Positions 46,456 to 55,090 of a DNA stretch of 64,000 nt are shown here, one piece after another; within the stretch, counting starts at the first letter, position 1, and the number at the start of each line of letters is the position of its first letter. Below the pieces are notes generated by a model. That model had not been told where the DNA came from. It did not search any database and saw nothing but the letters and a program-made list of their open reading frames with translations. Both the position numbers and the translations under genes were made by a program. This stretch comes from Tropicibacter sp. Alg240-R139 (GTDB lineage Bacteria > Pseudomonadota > Alphaproteobacteria > Rhodobacterales > Rhodobacteraceae): contig NZ_UNRA01000002.1 in the NCBI RefSeq assembly GCF_900537075.1, positions 951,228-1,015,227 on the forward strand, given 5' to 3'.

Positions 46456-46475
46456 GGATAGGCATTTTCCTATCC
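46456..46475. promoter_or_regulatory. Inverted repeat 2 in the serine-cycle promoter region
   Basis: A perfect 7-bp inverted repeat, GGATAGG (46456-46462) and CCTATCC (46469-46475) with a 6-nt spacer, resembles the first repeat, and a further GCTACCCA half-site follows. These sit 115 bp before sgaA, where an activator of the operon would bind. Confidence 0.5.
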
Positions 46476-46589
46476 ATATAGCTACCCATAAGCAGGATTA
46501 ACGGGCGTTGTGGCAAAACTCAATCGGGTTTTTGCTCGTCTCAACAATCAAACACCCCCTGATCGGGGTCCGGAACTTGAGGTCAATTG

Positions 46590-47834
46590 ATGAACGCGCA
46601 CACCGTCTTTCCCCCTCTCGACATCCCTGAGACGATTGCCGCAGGTCCCGGCCCCGGCCAGACTGACACACGGGTCCTTGCCCGGTTTGCTGGCGCCGGG
46701 CTGGCCGATCACATGCAGGCTGACGTCCTGCGGGGTATGATCGAATGCAAGCACATGCTGCGCACGCTGTGGGGCACGGCGAACACCTACACCTTCGGCG
46801 TTGCCGGAACCGGGTTTAGCGGTTTGGACGCGATGTTCAGTGCAGTGCAGCCGGGAGACACGGTTGTAGCTTTTGTCAATGGCACCTTTTCAGGCATCGA
46901 CGGTCAAACGCTGCGGATGAAAGCCGCCACCGCCGAAGAATTGGCCGCTGACCCGCTGAACCCGCAGGCTACATCGGTCGTGACCATTGACGTGCCGCAC
47001 GGCACATCCGTGACACGCGACGTGATCGAGGCCGCGCTTACCGAGCACAAACCCAAATGGGCCTTTATGGCGCATTGGGAAACCGGCTCGGGTCGGATCA
47101 ACGACATCCGGGCCCTGTCCGATTTCTGCGAAGCAACCGAAGCCATGGGCCTCGTCGATGCCGTGTCCTCGCTTGGAGTGTCGGACTTTGCGATTGATGA
47201 TTACCCCGGCATCGTCGGTTGGGCGTCTTGCCCGCAAAAGGGCGTCGCCTGCTTGCCGCTAACCTACGCTCCGGTCAGCTTTTCAGATCGCTACATCGAC
47301 GTGCTTAAGGCTACCGGCGCCCGAACTTATGCCCATCACCCGATCCTGGAAGCCCGCCACTGGGCTATCATCGACGGGCAGGATGCCGAAAAAGGCATCT
47401 ATCATCGCACACACTCGGGCTATGCCGTGGCCGCGTTTCACGAGGCATTGCGGATCGCACTGGAAGTCGGCGTTGCCAACCGCGCCGCTGAATACACCCG
47501 GCACGAGGCGATCCTGCGCGAAGCCGTCACCCTGATGGGCTGCGATGTAACCTCAGACATGACAAGCCTGCTGGTTCTGGACCTGCCGACCACCTTTAAG
47601 GGGCGCGAGATGGAACTGGTTCAGGCCTGCCGCGCGCAAGGGTTCGGCATCTGGCCCACCCTGTCGGAGCCGGTTCAGGTGCGGGTCGGCATTCTGAATC
47701 TGCTGTCCGAGCGCGCGATCACTGACATCGCCCTGCGGTTTGGTCAGGCCCTGAACGATCTGGGCGCGCATGTCGATCTGACCGAGATCGAAACCCTTCT
47801 AAGCAACCGCTACTCGCAAGCACTCGCAGCGTAA
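46590..47834 (+). CDS. sgaA: Serine-glyoxylate aminotransferase
   Basis: The 414-residue protein is a class V PLP aminotransferase, with the PLP lysine at K217 (WASCPQKGVACLP), substrate-contacting N-terminal AAGPGPGQTDTRVLARF and C-terminal GILNLLSERAI. It transfers the amino group of serine to glyoxylate, giving hydroxypyruvate and glycine in the serine cycle. The ATG at 46590 with GAGG 7 bp upstream is chosen over a TTG three bases earlier. It is first in the operon sgaA-mtkA-mtkB-hprA. Confidence 0.9.
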   Translation: MNAHTVFPPLDIPETIAAGPGPGQTDTRVLARFAGAGLADHMQADVLRGMIECKHMLRTLWGTANTYTFGVAGTGFSGLDAMFSAVQPGDTVVAFVNGTFSGIDGQTLRMKAATAEELAADPLNPQATSVVTIDVPHGTSVTRDVIEAALTEHKPKWAFMAHWETGSGRINDIRALSDFCEATEAMGLVDAVSSLGVSDFAIDDYPGIVGWASCPQKGVACLPLTYAPVSFSDRYIDVLKATGARTYAHHPILEARHWAIIDGQDAEKGIYHRTHSGYAVAAFHEALRIALEVGVANRAAEYTRHEAILREAVTLMGCDVTSDMTSLLVLDLPTTFKGREMELVQACRAQGFGIWPTLSEPVQVRVGILNLLSERAITDIALRFGQALNDLGAHVDLTEIETLLSNRYSQALAA

Positions 47835-47843
47835 GGTGAGACA

Positions 47844-49043
47844 ATGGACATTCACGAATATCAAGCCAAGGACATCCTGTCCGGTTTCGGCGTCGAGGTA
47901 CCGCCCGGTGCCATCGCCTATAGCCCTGAACAGGCCACCTATCGTGCCCGCGAATTGGGCGGCGAAAAATGGGTGGTCAAGGCGCAGGTTCACGCTGGTG
48001 GCCGTGGCAAGGCAGGTGGGGTCCAGCTGTGCTCGACCGACACCGAAATCCAGGCTGCCTGCGAAGAGATGTTTGGCCGGAAACTGGTGACGCATCAGAC
48101 CGGGCCCGAGGGCAAGGGCATCTACCGCGTCTACGTCGAAGCAGGCGTGCCGATTGATCGCGAGATCTATCTGGGCTTTGTTCTGGACCGCACCAGCCAG
48201 CGGGTGATGATCGTCGCCTCGGGCGAAGGCGGGATGGAGATCGAGGATATCTCGGCAGAGAAACCCGACAGCATCGTGCGTTCGACCGTTGAACCCGCCG
48301 TTGGTTTGCAAGAGTTTCAGGCGCGAGAGATTGCCTTTGCCCTTGGCATCGACCCGGCACTGACTGCGCAAATGGTGCGCACGCTTCAGGGCTGCTATCG
48401 CGCGTTCACCGAGCTGGATGCCACGATGGTTGAAATCAACCCGCTGGTGATCACAGGCGACAGCCGCATTCTTGCACTGGATGCCAAGATGACGTTCGAC
48501 GACAACGCGCTGTTCCGTCACCCGCAGATTTCCGAGTTCCGGGACAAAAGCCAGGAAGATCCCCGCGAAAGCCGCGCGGCAGATCGGGGCCTGTCTTATG
48601 TGGGCCTGGATGGCAACATCGGCTGCATCGTCAACGGTGCCGGTCTGGCGATGGCGACGATGGACACCATCAAACTGGCCGGGGGCGAGCCTGCAAACTT
48701 CCTCGACATCGGCGGTGGCGCCACGCCCGAGCGGGTGGCCAAAGCCTTTCGTCTGGTAATGTCGGATGACAATGTGCAGGCCGTTCTGGTCAACATCTTT
48801 GCCGGTATCAACCGCTGCGACTGGGTCGCCGAAGGTGTGGTTCAGGCGCTGAAAGAGGTGCAGGTCGACGTGCCCGTCATCGTCCGCCTTGCCGGAACCA
48901 ATGTGGCAGAAGGGCAAAAGATCCTGGCCAAATCCGGCCTGCCCATCATCCGCGCCACAACCCTGATGGAAGCCGCCGAACGCTCGGTGGGCGCATGGAA
49001 AAACGACCTGTCTCAGGCCACCAGAGTGAGGGCTGTCAAATGA
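47844..49043 (+). CDS. mtkA: Malate-CoA ligase, beta subunit
   Basis: The 399-residue ATP-grasp protein ([22 protein letters not shown] start, [36 protein letters not shown] and [16 protein letters not shown]) is a succinyl-CoA synthetase beta-type subunit. In this operon it is best assigned as MtkA, which with MtkB activates malate to malyl-CoA using ATP. A housekeeping SucC cannot be excluded by sequence alone, but the neighbours sgaA, hprA and mcl point to MtkA. The stop overlaps mtkB as ATGA. Confidence 0.88.
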   Translation: MDIHEYQAKDILSGFGVEVPPGAIAYSPEQATYRARELGGEKWVVKAQVHAGGRGKAGGVQLCSTDTEIQAACEEMFGRKLVTHQTGPEGKGIYRVYVEAGVPIDREIYLGFVLDRTSQRVMIVASGEGGMEIEDISAEKPDSIVRSTVEPAVGLQEFQAREIAFALGIDPALTAQMVRTLQGCYRAFTELDATMVEINPLVITGDSRILALDAKMTFDDNALFRHPQISEFRDKSQEDPRESRAADRGLSYVGLDGNIGCIVNGAGLAMATMDTIKLAGGEPANFLDIGGGATPERVAKAFRLVMSDDNVQAVLVNIFAGINRCDWVAEGVVQALKEVQVDVPVIVRLAGTNVAEGQKILAKSGLPIIRATTLMEAAERSVGAWKNDLSQATRVRAVK

Positions 49044-49930
49044 GCATTCTTCTAGATCGCGATACCAAAGTCATCGTTCAGGGCATCACCGGACGGATGG
49101 CGACGTTCCATACACGGGACATGATGAACTATGGCACCAATGTTGTCGGCGGCGTTGTCCCCGGCAAGGGCGGCGAGACGGTCGAAGGCGTGCCGGTGTT
49201 CAACACCGTGAAAGAGGCGATCGCCGCCACCGGCGCCGAAGCGAGCCTGGTTTTTGTGCCGCCGCCCTTTGCTGCGGATTCGATCATGGAGGCCGCAGAC
49301 GCAGGCATCCGGTACTGCGTCTGCATAACCGACGGCATCCCGGCGCAGGACATGATCCGGGTCAAACGCTACATGTACCGCTATCCCAAGGACAAGCGCA
49401 TGGTGCTGACCGGCCCGAACTGCGCTGGCACCATCAGCCCCGGTAAGGCTCTGCTGGGGATCATGCCAGGCCACATCTATCTGCCTGGCAATGTCGGCAT
49501 TGTTGGGCGCTCGGGTACACTTGGATATGAGGCCGCGGCGCAGCTCAAAGAGCTTGGTCTGGGCGTTTCAACCTCGGTCGGTATCGGTGGTGATCCGATC
49601 AACGGCTCGTCATTCAAGGATATTCTGGAGCGGTTTGAACAAGATGACGAAACCCACGTGATTGCCCTGATCGGCGAGATCGGAGGCCCGCAAGAGGCAG
49701 AGGCGGCAGAATACATTCGCGACCACATCACCAAACCGGTCATCGCTTATGTCGCGGGCATGACCGCGCCCAAAGGACGGACCATGGGCCATGCAGGCGC
49801 CATCATCTCGGCCTTTGGTGAAAGCGCCAGCGAGAAGGTGGAGATCTTGTCCGCCGCCGGTGTGACAGTCGCCGAGAACCCCGCCGTCATCGGGGAAACA
49901 ATCGCAAACGTCATGAGAAAGACCGCATGA
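49040..49930 (+). CDS. mtkB: Malate-CoA ligase, alpha subunit
   Basis: The 296-residue protein is a succinyl-CoA synthetase alpha-type subunit: CoA-binding Rossmann domain ([22 protein letters not shown]), [24 protein letters not shown] and phospho-histidine H251 ([13 protein letters not shown]). With MtkA it forms malyl-CoA. The start at 49040 within the mtkA stop is preferred over a longer frame. Its stop overlaps hprA as ATGA, giving full translational coupling. Confidence 0.88.
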   Translation: MSILLDRDTKVIVQGITGRMATFHTRDMMNYGTNVVGGVVPGKGGETVEGVPVFNTVKEAIAATGAEASLVFVPPPFAADSIMEAADAGIRYCVCITDGIPAQDMIRVKRYMYRYPKDKRMVLTGPNCAGTISPGKALLGIMPGHIYLPGNVGIVGRSGTLGYEAAAQLKELGLGVSTSVGIGGDPINGSSFKDILERFEQDDETHVIALIGEIGGPQEAEAAEYIRDHITKPVIAYVAGMTAPKGRTMGHAGAIISAFGESASEKVEILSAAGVTVAENPAVIGETIANVMRKTA

Positions 49931-50901
49931 TGGTGAAACCCAGCGTTTTTGTAACCCGCCGTTGGCCCGCCGCCGTCGAGGCGCGCTTGGCCGAGGACTA
50001 TGACGTCGTGCTCAACACAGGCGATCAGCCGTTGGCCGCGCCAGAGCTGCGCGATGCGCTCAAAACCTATGACGCGGTGCTGCCGACAGTGACCGACAAA
50101 CTGGGGGCCGAGGCGCTGGATATGCCTCAGGCACGGACGCGTATCCTGGCAAACTACGGTGTCGGCTACAGCCACATTGACGAGGGTTGCGCCCGTGATC
50201 TGGGGCTGACCGTGACCAACACGCCGGATGTGCTCAGCGAATGCACCGCCGACATTGCCATGACCCTGATGTTGATGGCGGCGCGGCGTGCCTCCGAAGG
50301 GGAACGCGAGCTGCGCAATGGTCAGTGGAGCGGCTGGCGTCCGACGCATCTGATCGGCACCAAGGTCAGCGGCAAGACGCTGGGCATCATCGGATTTGGC
50401 CGCATTGGTCAGGAAATGGCGAAACGCGCCCACCACGGGTTCGGGATGAAAATTCTGGTGCAGAACCGGTCTGCTGTGGACCCCAAGGTGCTGGCGCAAT
50501 TCAACGCGATCCAGGTCGACAACGTTGACGCCTTGCTGCCGCAATGCGACTTCGTCTCGCTGCATTGCCCCGGTGGACCGGCCAACCGGCATCTGATCAA
50601 CGGGCGTCGGCTTGACCTGATGAAGCAGGGTGCATTCCTGATCAACACCGCGCGGGGTGAGGTCGTGGACGAACACGCATTGGCCCAAGCGCTGTGGTTC
50701 GATGTCATCGCCGGTGCCGGCCTTGACGTCTACGACGGCGAACCCCGGATCAACCCGAACCTTGCAGGCTGCGATAATCTGGTGATGTTGCCCCACCTGG
50801 GCAGCGCCACCCGCGAGGCGCGCGAGGCCATGGGGTTCCGTGTGCTGGACAATCTAGATGACTTCTTTGCCGGGCGGACGCCCCGCGATCGGGTGATTTA
50901 A
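49927..50901 (+). CDS. hprA: Hydroxypyruvate reductase / 2-hydroxyacid dehydrogenase
   Basis: The 324-residue D-2-hydroxyacid dehydrogenase has an NAD-binding motif LGIIGFGRIGQEMAKRA, catalytic Arg in LINTARGEVVDE and catalytic His in MLPHLGSATREAREAM. In the serine cycle it reduces hydroxypyruvate to glycerate, the product of SgaA. Last gene of the operon; a hairpin follows within 7 bp. Confidence 0.88.
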   Translation: MMVKPSVFVTRRWPAAVEARLAEDYDVVLNTGDQPLAAPELRDALKTYDAVLPTVTDKLGAEALDMPQARTRILANYGVGYSHIDEGCARDLGLTVTNTPDVLSECTADIAMTLMLMAARRASEGERELRNGQWSGWRPTHLIGTKVSGKTLGIIGFGRIGQEMAKRAHHGFGMKILVQNRSAVDPKVLAQFNAIQVDNVDALLPQCDFVSLHCPGGPANRHLINGRRLDLMKQGAFLINTARGEVVDEHALAQALWFDVIAGAGLDVYDGEPRINPNLAGCDNLVMLPHLGSATREAREAMGFRVLDNLDDFFAGRTPRDRVI

Positions 50902-50907
50902 GCCCTT

Positions 50908-50937
50908 GGGTCCGCCAGTTCCCTGACTGGCAGACCC
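50908..50937. terminator. Terminator hairpin between hprA and merR
   Basis: A stem GGGTC-C-GCCAGT and ACTGGC-A-GACCC with one mismatch closes a 6-nt loop (50908-50937) between the convergent hprA and merR genes. The T tract is short (TTAT), so termination may be partial in either direction. Confidence 0.6.
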
Positions 50938-50940
50938 TTA

Positions 50941-51369
50941 TCATTCGCCGATTCTGTCGTGATCTGTCAGGCATTCGGAATGATCGCTGAGCACTTTCAG
51001 CACGTTGCAATCCAGCCCTGAAATGCCATCGCAGTTTGCGATCATCCGCTCGAGCTCTGCCTCTAGCGCCTGTAGGCGAAGGATACGCTGACGGACCTGC
51101 ACCAACTGCCGTTGCGCAATGGAATCGACCCGGCTGCAGGATTGTTCCGGGTTATCCGACAAGTCCAGAAACTCGCGGATTGCGTCCAGCGAAAACCCAA
51201 GCTGTCGCCCGTGCCGGATAAAGGCCAAACGATCCAGATCCGCCATGTGATACCGCCGCTGCCCGCCTGACGTGCGGCCAGGTTCATTCATCAAGCCGAT
51301 CTGTTCGTAATAGCGAATGGTTTGAACTTTGGTCCCAGTTTGTCGAGACAATGCACCAATTGAAAGCAT
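50941..51369 (-). CDS. MerR-family regulator with C-terminal cysteines
   Basis: The 142-residue product has the MerR helix-turn-helix (ALSRQTGTKVQTIRYYEQIGLMNEPGRTSGGQRRY), a long dimerisation helix and Cys residues at NPEQSCSR, ANCDGISGLDCNVL and SDHSECL, placed like the metal ligands of the CueR/ZntR/CadR branch. It may respond to a thiophilic metal or other thiol-reactive signal. The neighbouring genes give no clear target. Confidence 0.85.
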   Translation of the reverse strand: MLSIGALSRQTGTKVQTIRYYEQIGLMNEPGRTSGGQRRYHMADLDRLAFIRHGRQLGFSLDAIREFLDLSDNPEQSCSRVDSIAQRQLVQVRQRILRLQALEAELERMIANCDGISGLDCNVLKVLSDHSECLTDHDRIGE

Positions 51370-51525
51370 GACATACCTACAGTCTATGAAGCTTTACCAG
51401 AGCTACGCCTTACCCTTTTGACCTGCAAGCCACACCTTTTGAATTTCCCGCATCGGCTTGTTTGCGACTCATTCATTCTGGGCGTTTACCTTCGTAAACA
51501 GTGTGTCCAACAACGGGGAACGAGC

Positions 51526-51777
51526 GTGCAGGTTCGGCTGGAAAGAATCAATCATGTCAAACGGCAGAGCCGGTACTACGTGCTAAGCGTATCCGAGACC
51601 CTGTTTGGTGAGTGGTGTCTGACACAGGAATCCGGCCCCATTGGGGCCAATATCGGCAACAAGCGCATTGATTACATGCCCTCACGCGCAGATGCCGTTC
51701 AAGCGCTGCTTACTATGAAAGACGCGAAAACCCGGTCCGGCTATGCGCCAATCCCCGTGCAACTGCCGCTGCTGTAA
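51526..51777 (+). CDS. Small WGR-domain protein
   Basis: The 83-residue product matches a WGR domain: RYYVLSVSETLFGEWCLTQESGPIGANIG then DYMPSRADAVQALLTMKDAKTRSGY, which in larger proteins binds nucleic acid. Stand-alone WGR proteins of this size are known but not defined. The GTG start at 51526 has GGGGAA 5 bp upstream; the 36-residue extension back to 51418 has no such signal. It is followed by the convergent oxidase gene with a 4-bp gap. Confidence 0.65.
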   Translation: MQVRLERINHVKRQSRYYVLSVSETLFGEWCLTQESGPIGANIGNKRIDYMPSRADAVQALLTMKDAKTRSGYAPIPVQLPLL

Positions 51778-51781
51778 GGTC

Positions 51782-53116
51782 CTACATCGCGTCACGGAAC
51801 CTGTACCACGCAAAGGCAGGTGGCAGGGACGCGCGGCGAAACGGCCCCAATTCAAACCGTCGCGGCGCGCGTTTCATCAGGTCAGGGTGCGGCCGGCGGG
51901 ATTTGCCCATGGCCATATCGGCGATCAAGGCACCGGCATAGTTCGCCATCGTCACCCCGCCGCCGTGATAGCCAAAGGCGGCAAAGGCACCATCCATCCC
52001 CGGCAGTGCCCCAGCAAAGGGCACCAGGTTTCTGGTCATGCAGATCAGACCCGACCAGAAATACGGCGTCTCGACATGGTGCCATTCAGGGAACATGCGA
52101 TCAAAATCGACACGCGCGATGGCACGGGTTGCGGCCATGTTCTGTTCCGTCACACGCACCGAGCCACGCAATCCCAACAGCATCCGATTGTCCGGCAACA
52201 GACGGAAATAGTGCAGCAAGGTTCGGGAATCGACCAGCATCTGGCGGCTCCACCACCCTTGCGTTTGTATTTCATCTTCGGTCAGCGGGCGGGATACGAG
52301 GATGTTGGACTGCACCGGCAGATACCGTCCGGACAGCGCGCCCGGCATGTCATCACTGGAATATCCATTGGTTCCCACCAGCAGCTTCTTTGCGCGAACA
52401 CGTCCCTTTGGCGTGTGCAGGACATACCCGCCGGATTGCTCAATCTGAGTCACTGGGGTTTTGCTGAAGATACGCACGCCGCGTCGCTGGGCGGCCCTGT
52501 AGAGACCAAAGACAAATTTCATCGGATTGAGCGCAAAGCCAATCGGCAGATGCACCGCGCCGTGAAAGTCCGGGCTGTTCAACCCGTGCGCCGCCATCTC
52601 CTCTTTGGGGACGAACTCGAAAGGCAGGTCATAGCGCTTGGTGTATTCCGCGCCATAGTCCTTGACCGCCGCAACCGCACCGGGCTTGTGCGCCACAAAA
52701 GTGTAGCCTTTGGAATGGCGATCCACGTCCAGATCAAACTCGGCCAGATATTCTTTTACCAAATCGACCGAGGCGCGTTCGGCGTCAAAGAACACCCGAG
52801 CATCCGACGCACCGTATTTGCGAATGACGTCTTCGTCCTCCAGCTTGGCGCTGCCGACGGAAACAAGACCCCCGTTCCGACCCGATGCGCCCCAACCCGG
52901 AACATTGGCATCTAAAAGGACCACATCCGCCCCTTCGGCGGCCAGCGTCAGCGCTGCCGACAGGCCGGTGTAACCGCCACCGATAACGGCAAACTCACAG
53001 CGCTGCTCGCTATCGAGTTCGGGATACTCAGGCGGCGCCGTGTCTAGCGTTGACGGCCAGTACCGTTCCTGGATGGGGCGGTCGCCATACGCCATATCTT
53101 CGTAGATGCGTTTCAT
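51782..53116 (-). CDS. FAD-dependent amine oxidase (PuuB-like), copy 1
   Basis: The 444-residue DAO-family protein has an FAD motif at about residues 42-60 (EFAVIGGGYTGLSAALTLA), VPGWGASGRNGGLV typical of PuuB/OrdL oxidases, and a C-terminal FAD-contact motif AFGYHGGGVTMANYAG. Such enzymes oxidise gamma-glutamylputrescine or other secondary amines. It is followed, on the same strand and 15 bp upstream, by a paralogue sharing the same layout and the C-terminal AWYRFRDAM-type end. Confidence 0.85.
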   Translation of the reverse strand: MKRIYEDMAYGDRPIQERYWPSTLDTAPPEYPELDSEQRCEFAVIGGGYTGLSAALTLAAEGADVVLLDANVPGWGASGRNGGLVSVGSAKLEDEDVIRKYGASDARVFFDAERASVDLVKEYLAEFDLDVDRHSKGYTFVAHKPGAVAAVKDYGAEYTKRYDLPFEFVPKEEMAAHGLNSPDFHGAVHLPIGFALNPMKFVFGLYRAAQRRGVRIFSKTPVTQIEQSGGYVLHTPKGRVRAKKLLVGTNGYSSDDMPGALSGRYLPVQSNILVSRPLTEDEIQTQGWWSRQMLVDSRTLLHYFRLLPDNRMLLGLRGSVRVTEQNMAATRAIARVDFDRMFPEWHHVETPYFWSGLICMTRNLVPFAGALPGMDGAFAAFGYHGGGVTMANYAGALIADMAMGKSRRPHPDLMKRAPRRFELGPFRRASLPPAFAWYRFRDAM

Positions 53117-53131
53117 CTGATGCCCTCGGCG

Positions 53132-54439
53132 TTACAGCTTGTCGCGGAAACTGTACCAGAGCATCGCCAAGATAAGCAGTGGCGAGCGCAACGCAGCCCC
53201 GCCCGGAAACCGGGGCGTGGGGACCGAGGCCATCAGATCAAACCGCTCGGCCTGCCCTGCAATCGCCTCGGCCGCGATTTGTCCGGCAAGCGAGGCCATT
53301 GCAACGCCGTGCCCCGAGAACCCCGAAAGGCTCAGGATATTGCCGCGCAACCGTTCGAAATGCGGCATCCGGTTCATCGTGATCCCCAGCGTTCCGCCCC
53401 AAGCGTGGTCGATGCGCACGCTGTTCAGCTGCGGGAATATCTCAAGCATCGGCACACGCACGGCCGCTGCGATGTCATTGGGAAACTTGTAACGATAGCT
53501 TTCGGTGCCACCAAACAGTAGGCGGTGATCGCCTGAGAACCGAAAATAGTTCACCACAAACTTGCTGTCCGCCACAGCATGGTTGTTGCGAATAAGCTCT
53601 TCTTGCCGCTCCGGTCCCAAGGGTTCTGTCGCGACAACATAGTTGTTGATCGGCATGACCCGCGCGGCGACATGCCCGTTCAGCTTGCCCAGATACCCGT
53701 TGCACCCCAGCACGACATGATCCGCTGTGACGCGGGCGGTGTCGGTTGTAACAACTGCCGGAGACGCCTCTTGCAACGCCGTCACGCGCGACTGCTCAAA
53801 GATGCGTACCCCCGCAGCCTCTGCCATCCGCGCCAAACCCAAGACATATTGCAGCGGATCGATGTGGCCTGCGTCCTCGAAAATACTGCCGCCGTGATAG
53901 GTGGGAGAGTTTACCAGATACCGCAGTTCTTCGCGATCCAGCGCCCGAATGTTGGTGTATCCGTATTTGTCCTGCAGGTGTTTGACGTAATCATGGCTGT
54001 GTTTGACATACCGCGCCCGGTGATCGGCGTGAATGATTCCGGGGTGAAAATCGGCATGCACCAGATCGGACTTAGACAATTCACGCACCAGATCGACAGA
54101 TTGACGGGCGATCTGCCACAAAGCCTGTGCACGGTCGTGGCCAACCATACCTTCAAGCTCGTCCTGTTCGACGCGCTGCCCCTGCCCGACTTGGCCACCA
54201 TTGCGCCCCGATGCGCCAAAACCTACGCGCTGCGCCTCGAGCAGAACCACGTCGTAACCACGCTGCGCCAGATGCAGTGCACTGCTAAGCCCCGTGAAAC
54301 CACCACCAACAACACAGACATCGCACCGCAAGTCGCCCGTAGCCACAGAGCGTGCATCCAACGCATTTGCCTGCGCGTTGACCGCATAATAAGAACCGGG
54401 ATAACGACCTGATTGGTCATTGATCGTCAGCAGATCCAT
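53132..54439 (-). CDS. FAD-dependent amine oxidase (PuuB-like), copy 2
   Basis: The 435-residue paralogue of the previous gene has FAD motif DVCVVGGGFTGLSSALHLAQRG, the segment GFGASGRNGGQVG and the C-terminal GFSGHGVAMASLAGQIAAEA. It is probably transcribed first of the pair. Substrate likely a polyamine derivative or N-methyl/amino compound. The region upstream (54440-54673) is noncoding and AT-rich. Confidence 0.86.
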   Translation of the reverse strand: MDLLTINDQSGRYPGSYYAVNAQANALDARSVATGDLRCDVCVVGGGFTGLSSALHLAQRGYDVVLLEAQRVGFGASGRNGGQVGQGQRVEQDELEGMVGHDRAQALWQIARQSVDLVRELSKSDLVHADFHPGIIHADHRARYVKHSHDYVKHLQDKYGYTNIRALDREELRYLVNSPTYHGGSIFEDAGHIDPLQYVLGLARMAEAAGVRIFEQSRVTALQEASPAVVTTDTARVTADHVVLGCNGYLGKLNGHVAARVMPINNYVVATEPLGPERQEELIRNNHAVADSKFVVNYFRFSGDHRLLFGGTESYRYKFPNDIAAAVRVPMLEIFPQLNSVRIDHAWGGTLGITMNRMPHFERLRGNILSLSGFSGHGVAMASLAGQIAAEAIAGQAERFDLMASVPTPRFPGGAALRSPLLILAMLWYSFRDKL

Positions 54440-54673
54440 TCTGTATCCTGTTTCATGTCTGGCAGTGCGTATTCCTGTGTCAACCTACGCCCCTGCACCA
54501 GCTGAATCCATATATGATCAAAATATTTTTTCCTGTTTTTTCCTAAGACCGACAAATCTGGTAAAATTTGATCACGTTGCTCGCAACCAAGTCGCATGTA
54601 ACACGGGTCAAATCCCCGCATTGAGTCTACAACAGTTTCAAGCCAGAGATTACTGAGCAAAAAGGCGCTTCAA

Positions 54674-55090
54674 ATGACCGTAGACCGATCTCCAAAGGCC
54701 AACATTACACGGGCCGACATTCAGGCGCTGTTAACGTTGTTCTATGCACGGGTTCGCGCTGACGACACCATTGGTCCAATCTTTCATCAACATATCGGCA
54801 AAGACGAAGCAGTTTGGGCGGCCCATTTGGCCAAGATCGAAGACTTCTGGGCCAACGTCATGCTGCGCGACCGGGCCTATCAGGGCAACCCGATGCAGAC
54901 CCATCTGGCCATGCCCGAGATCACGCCGCAACACTTCGACGTCTGGCTAACCGTGTTCGAGACGACAGCGCATGAGGTTCTGCCTCCAAACAAGGCCAGC
55001 CTATTCGATCTTATGGCACGACGCATCGGGCAAAGCCTGATGATGGGCATGCAACGGATATATACCGATCAGGTGCCCGATCTAAGCTAA
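54674..55090 (+). CDS. Group III truncated haemoglobin
   Basis: The 138-residue product fits group III truncated globins: ITRADIQALLTLFYARVRADDTIGPIFHQHIG (helices A-C with the distal site), WAAHLAKIEDFWANVMLRDRAYQGNPMQTHL with the proximal His in the MQTHLAM segment, and a C-terminal helix. Such globins bind O2 or NO and may guard O2-sensitive enzymes. Its stop overlaps the convergent pobR stop by 4 bp. Being beside an O2-sensitive-type dehalogenase locus is notable but may be chance. Confidence 0.88.
   Translation: MTVDRSPKANITRADIQALLTLFYARVRADDTIGPIFHQHIGKDEAVWAAHLAKIEDFWANVMLRDRAYQGNPMQTHLAMPEITPQHFDVWLTVFETTAHEVLPPNKASLFDLMARRIGQSLMMGMQRIYTDQVPDLS

Noticed and set aside
47799-48917. 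Minus-strand frame of 372 codons
   Set aside because: Antisense to mtkA, which has clear ATP-grasp features; the mirror frame is a high-GC codon-bias artefact.
47844-49930. Housekeeping succinyl-CoA synthetase sucCD
   Set aside because: Sequence is compatible, but the genes lie between sgaA and hprA in a coupled operon with mcl nearby, so malate-CoA ligase is the better reading.
49747-50796. Minus-strand frame of 349 codons
   Set aside because: Antisense to hprA and without any recognised motif.
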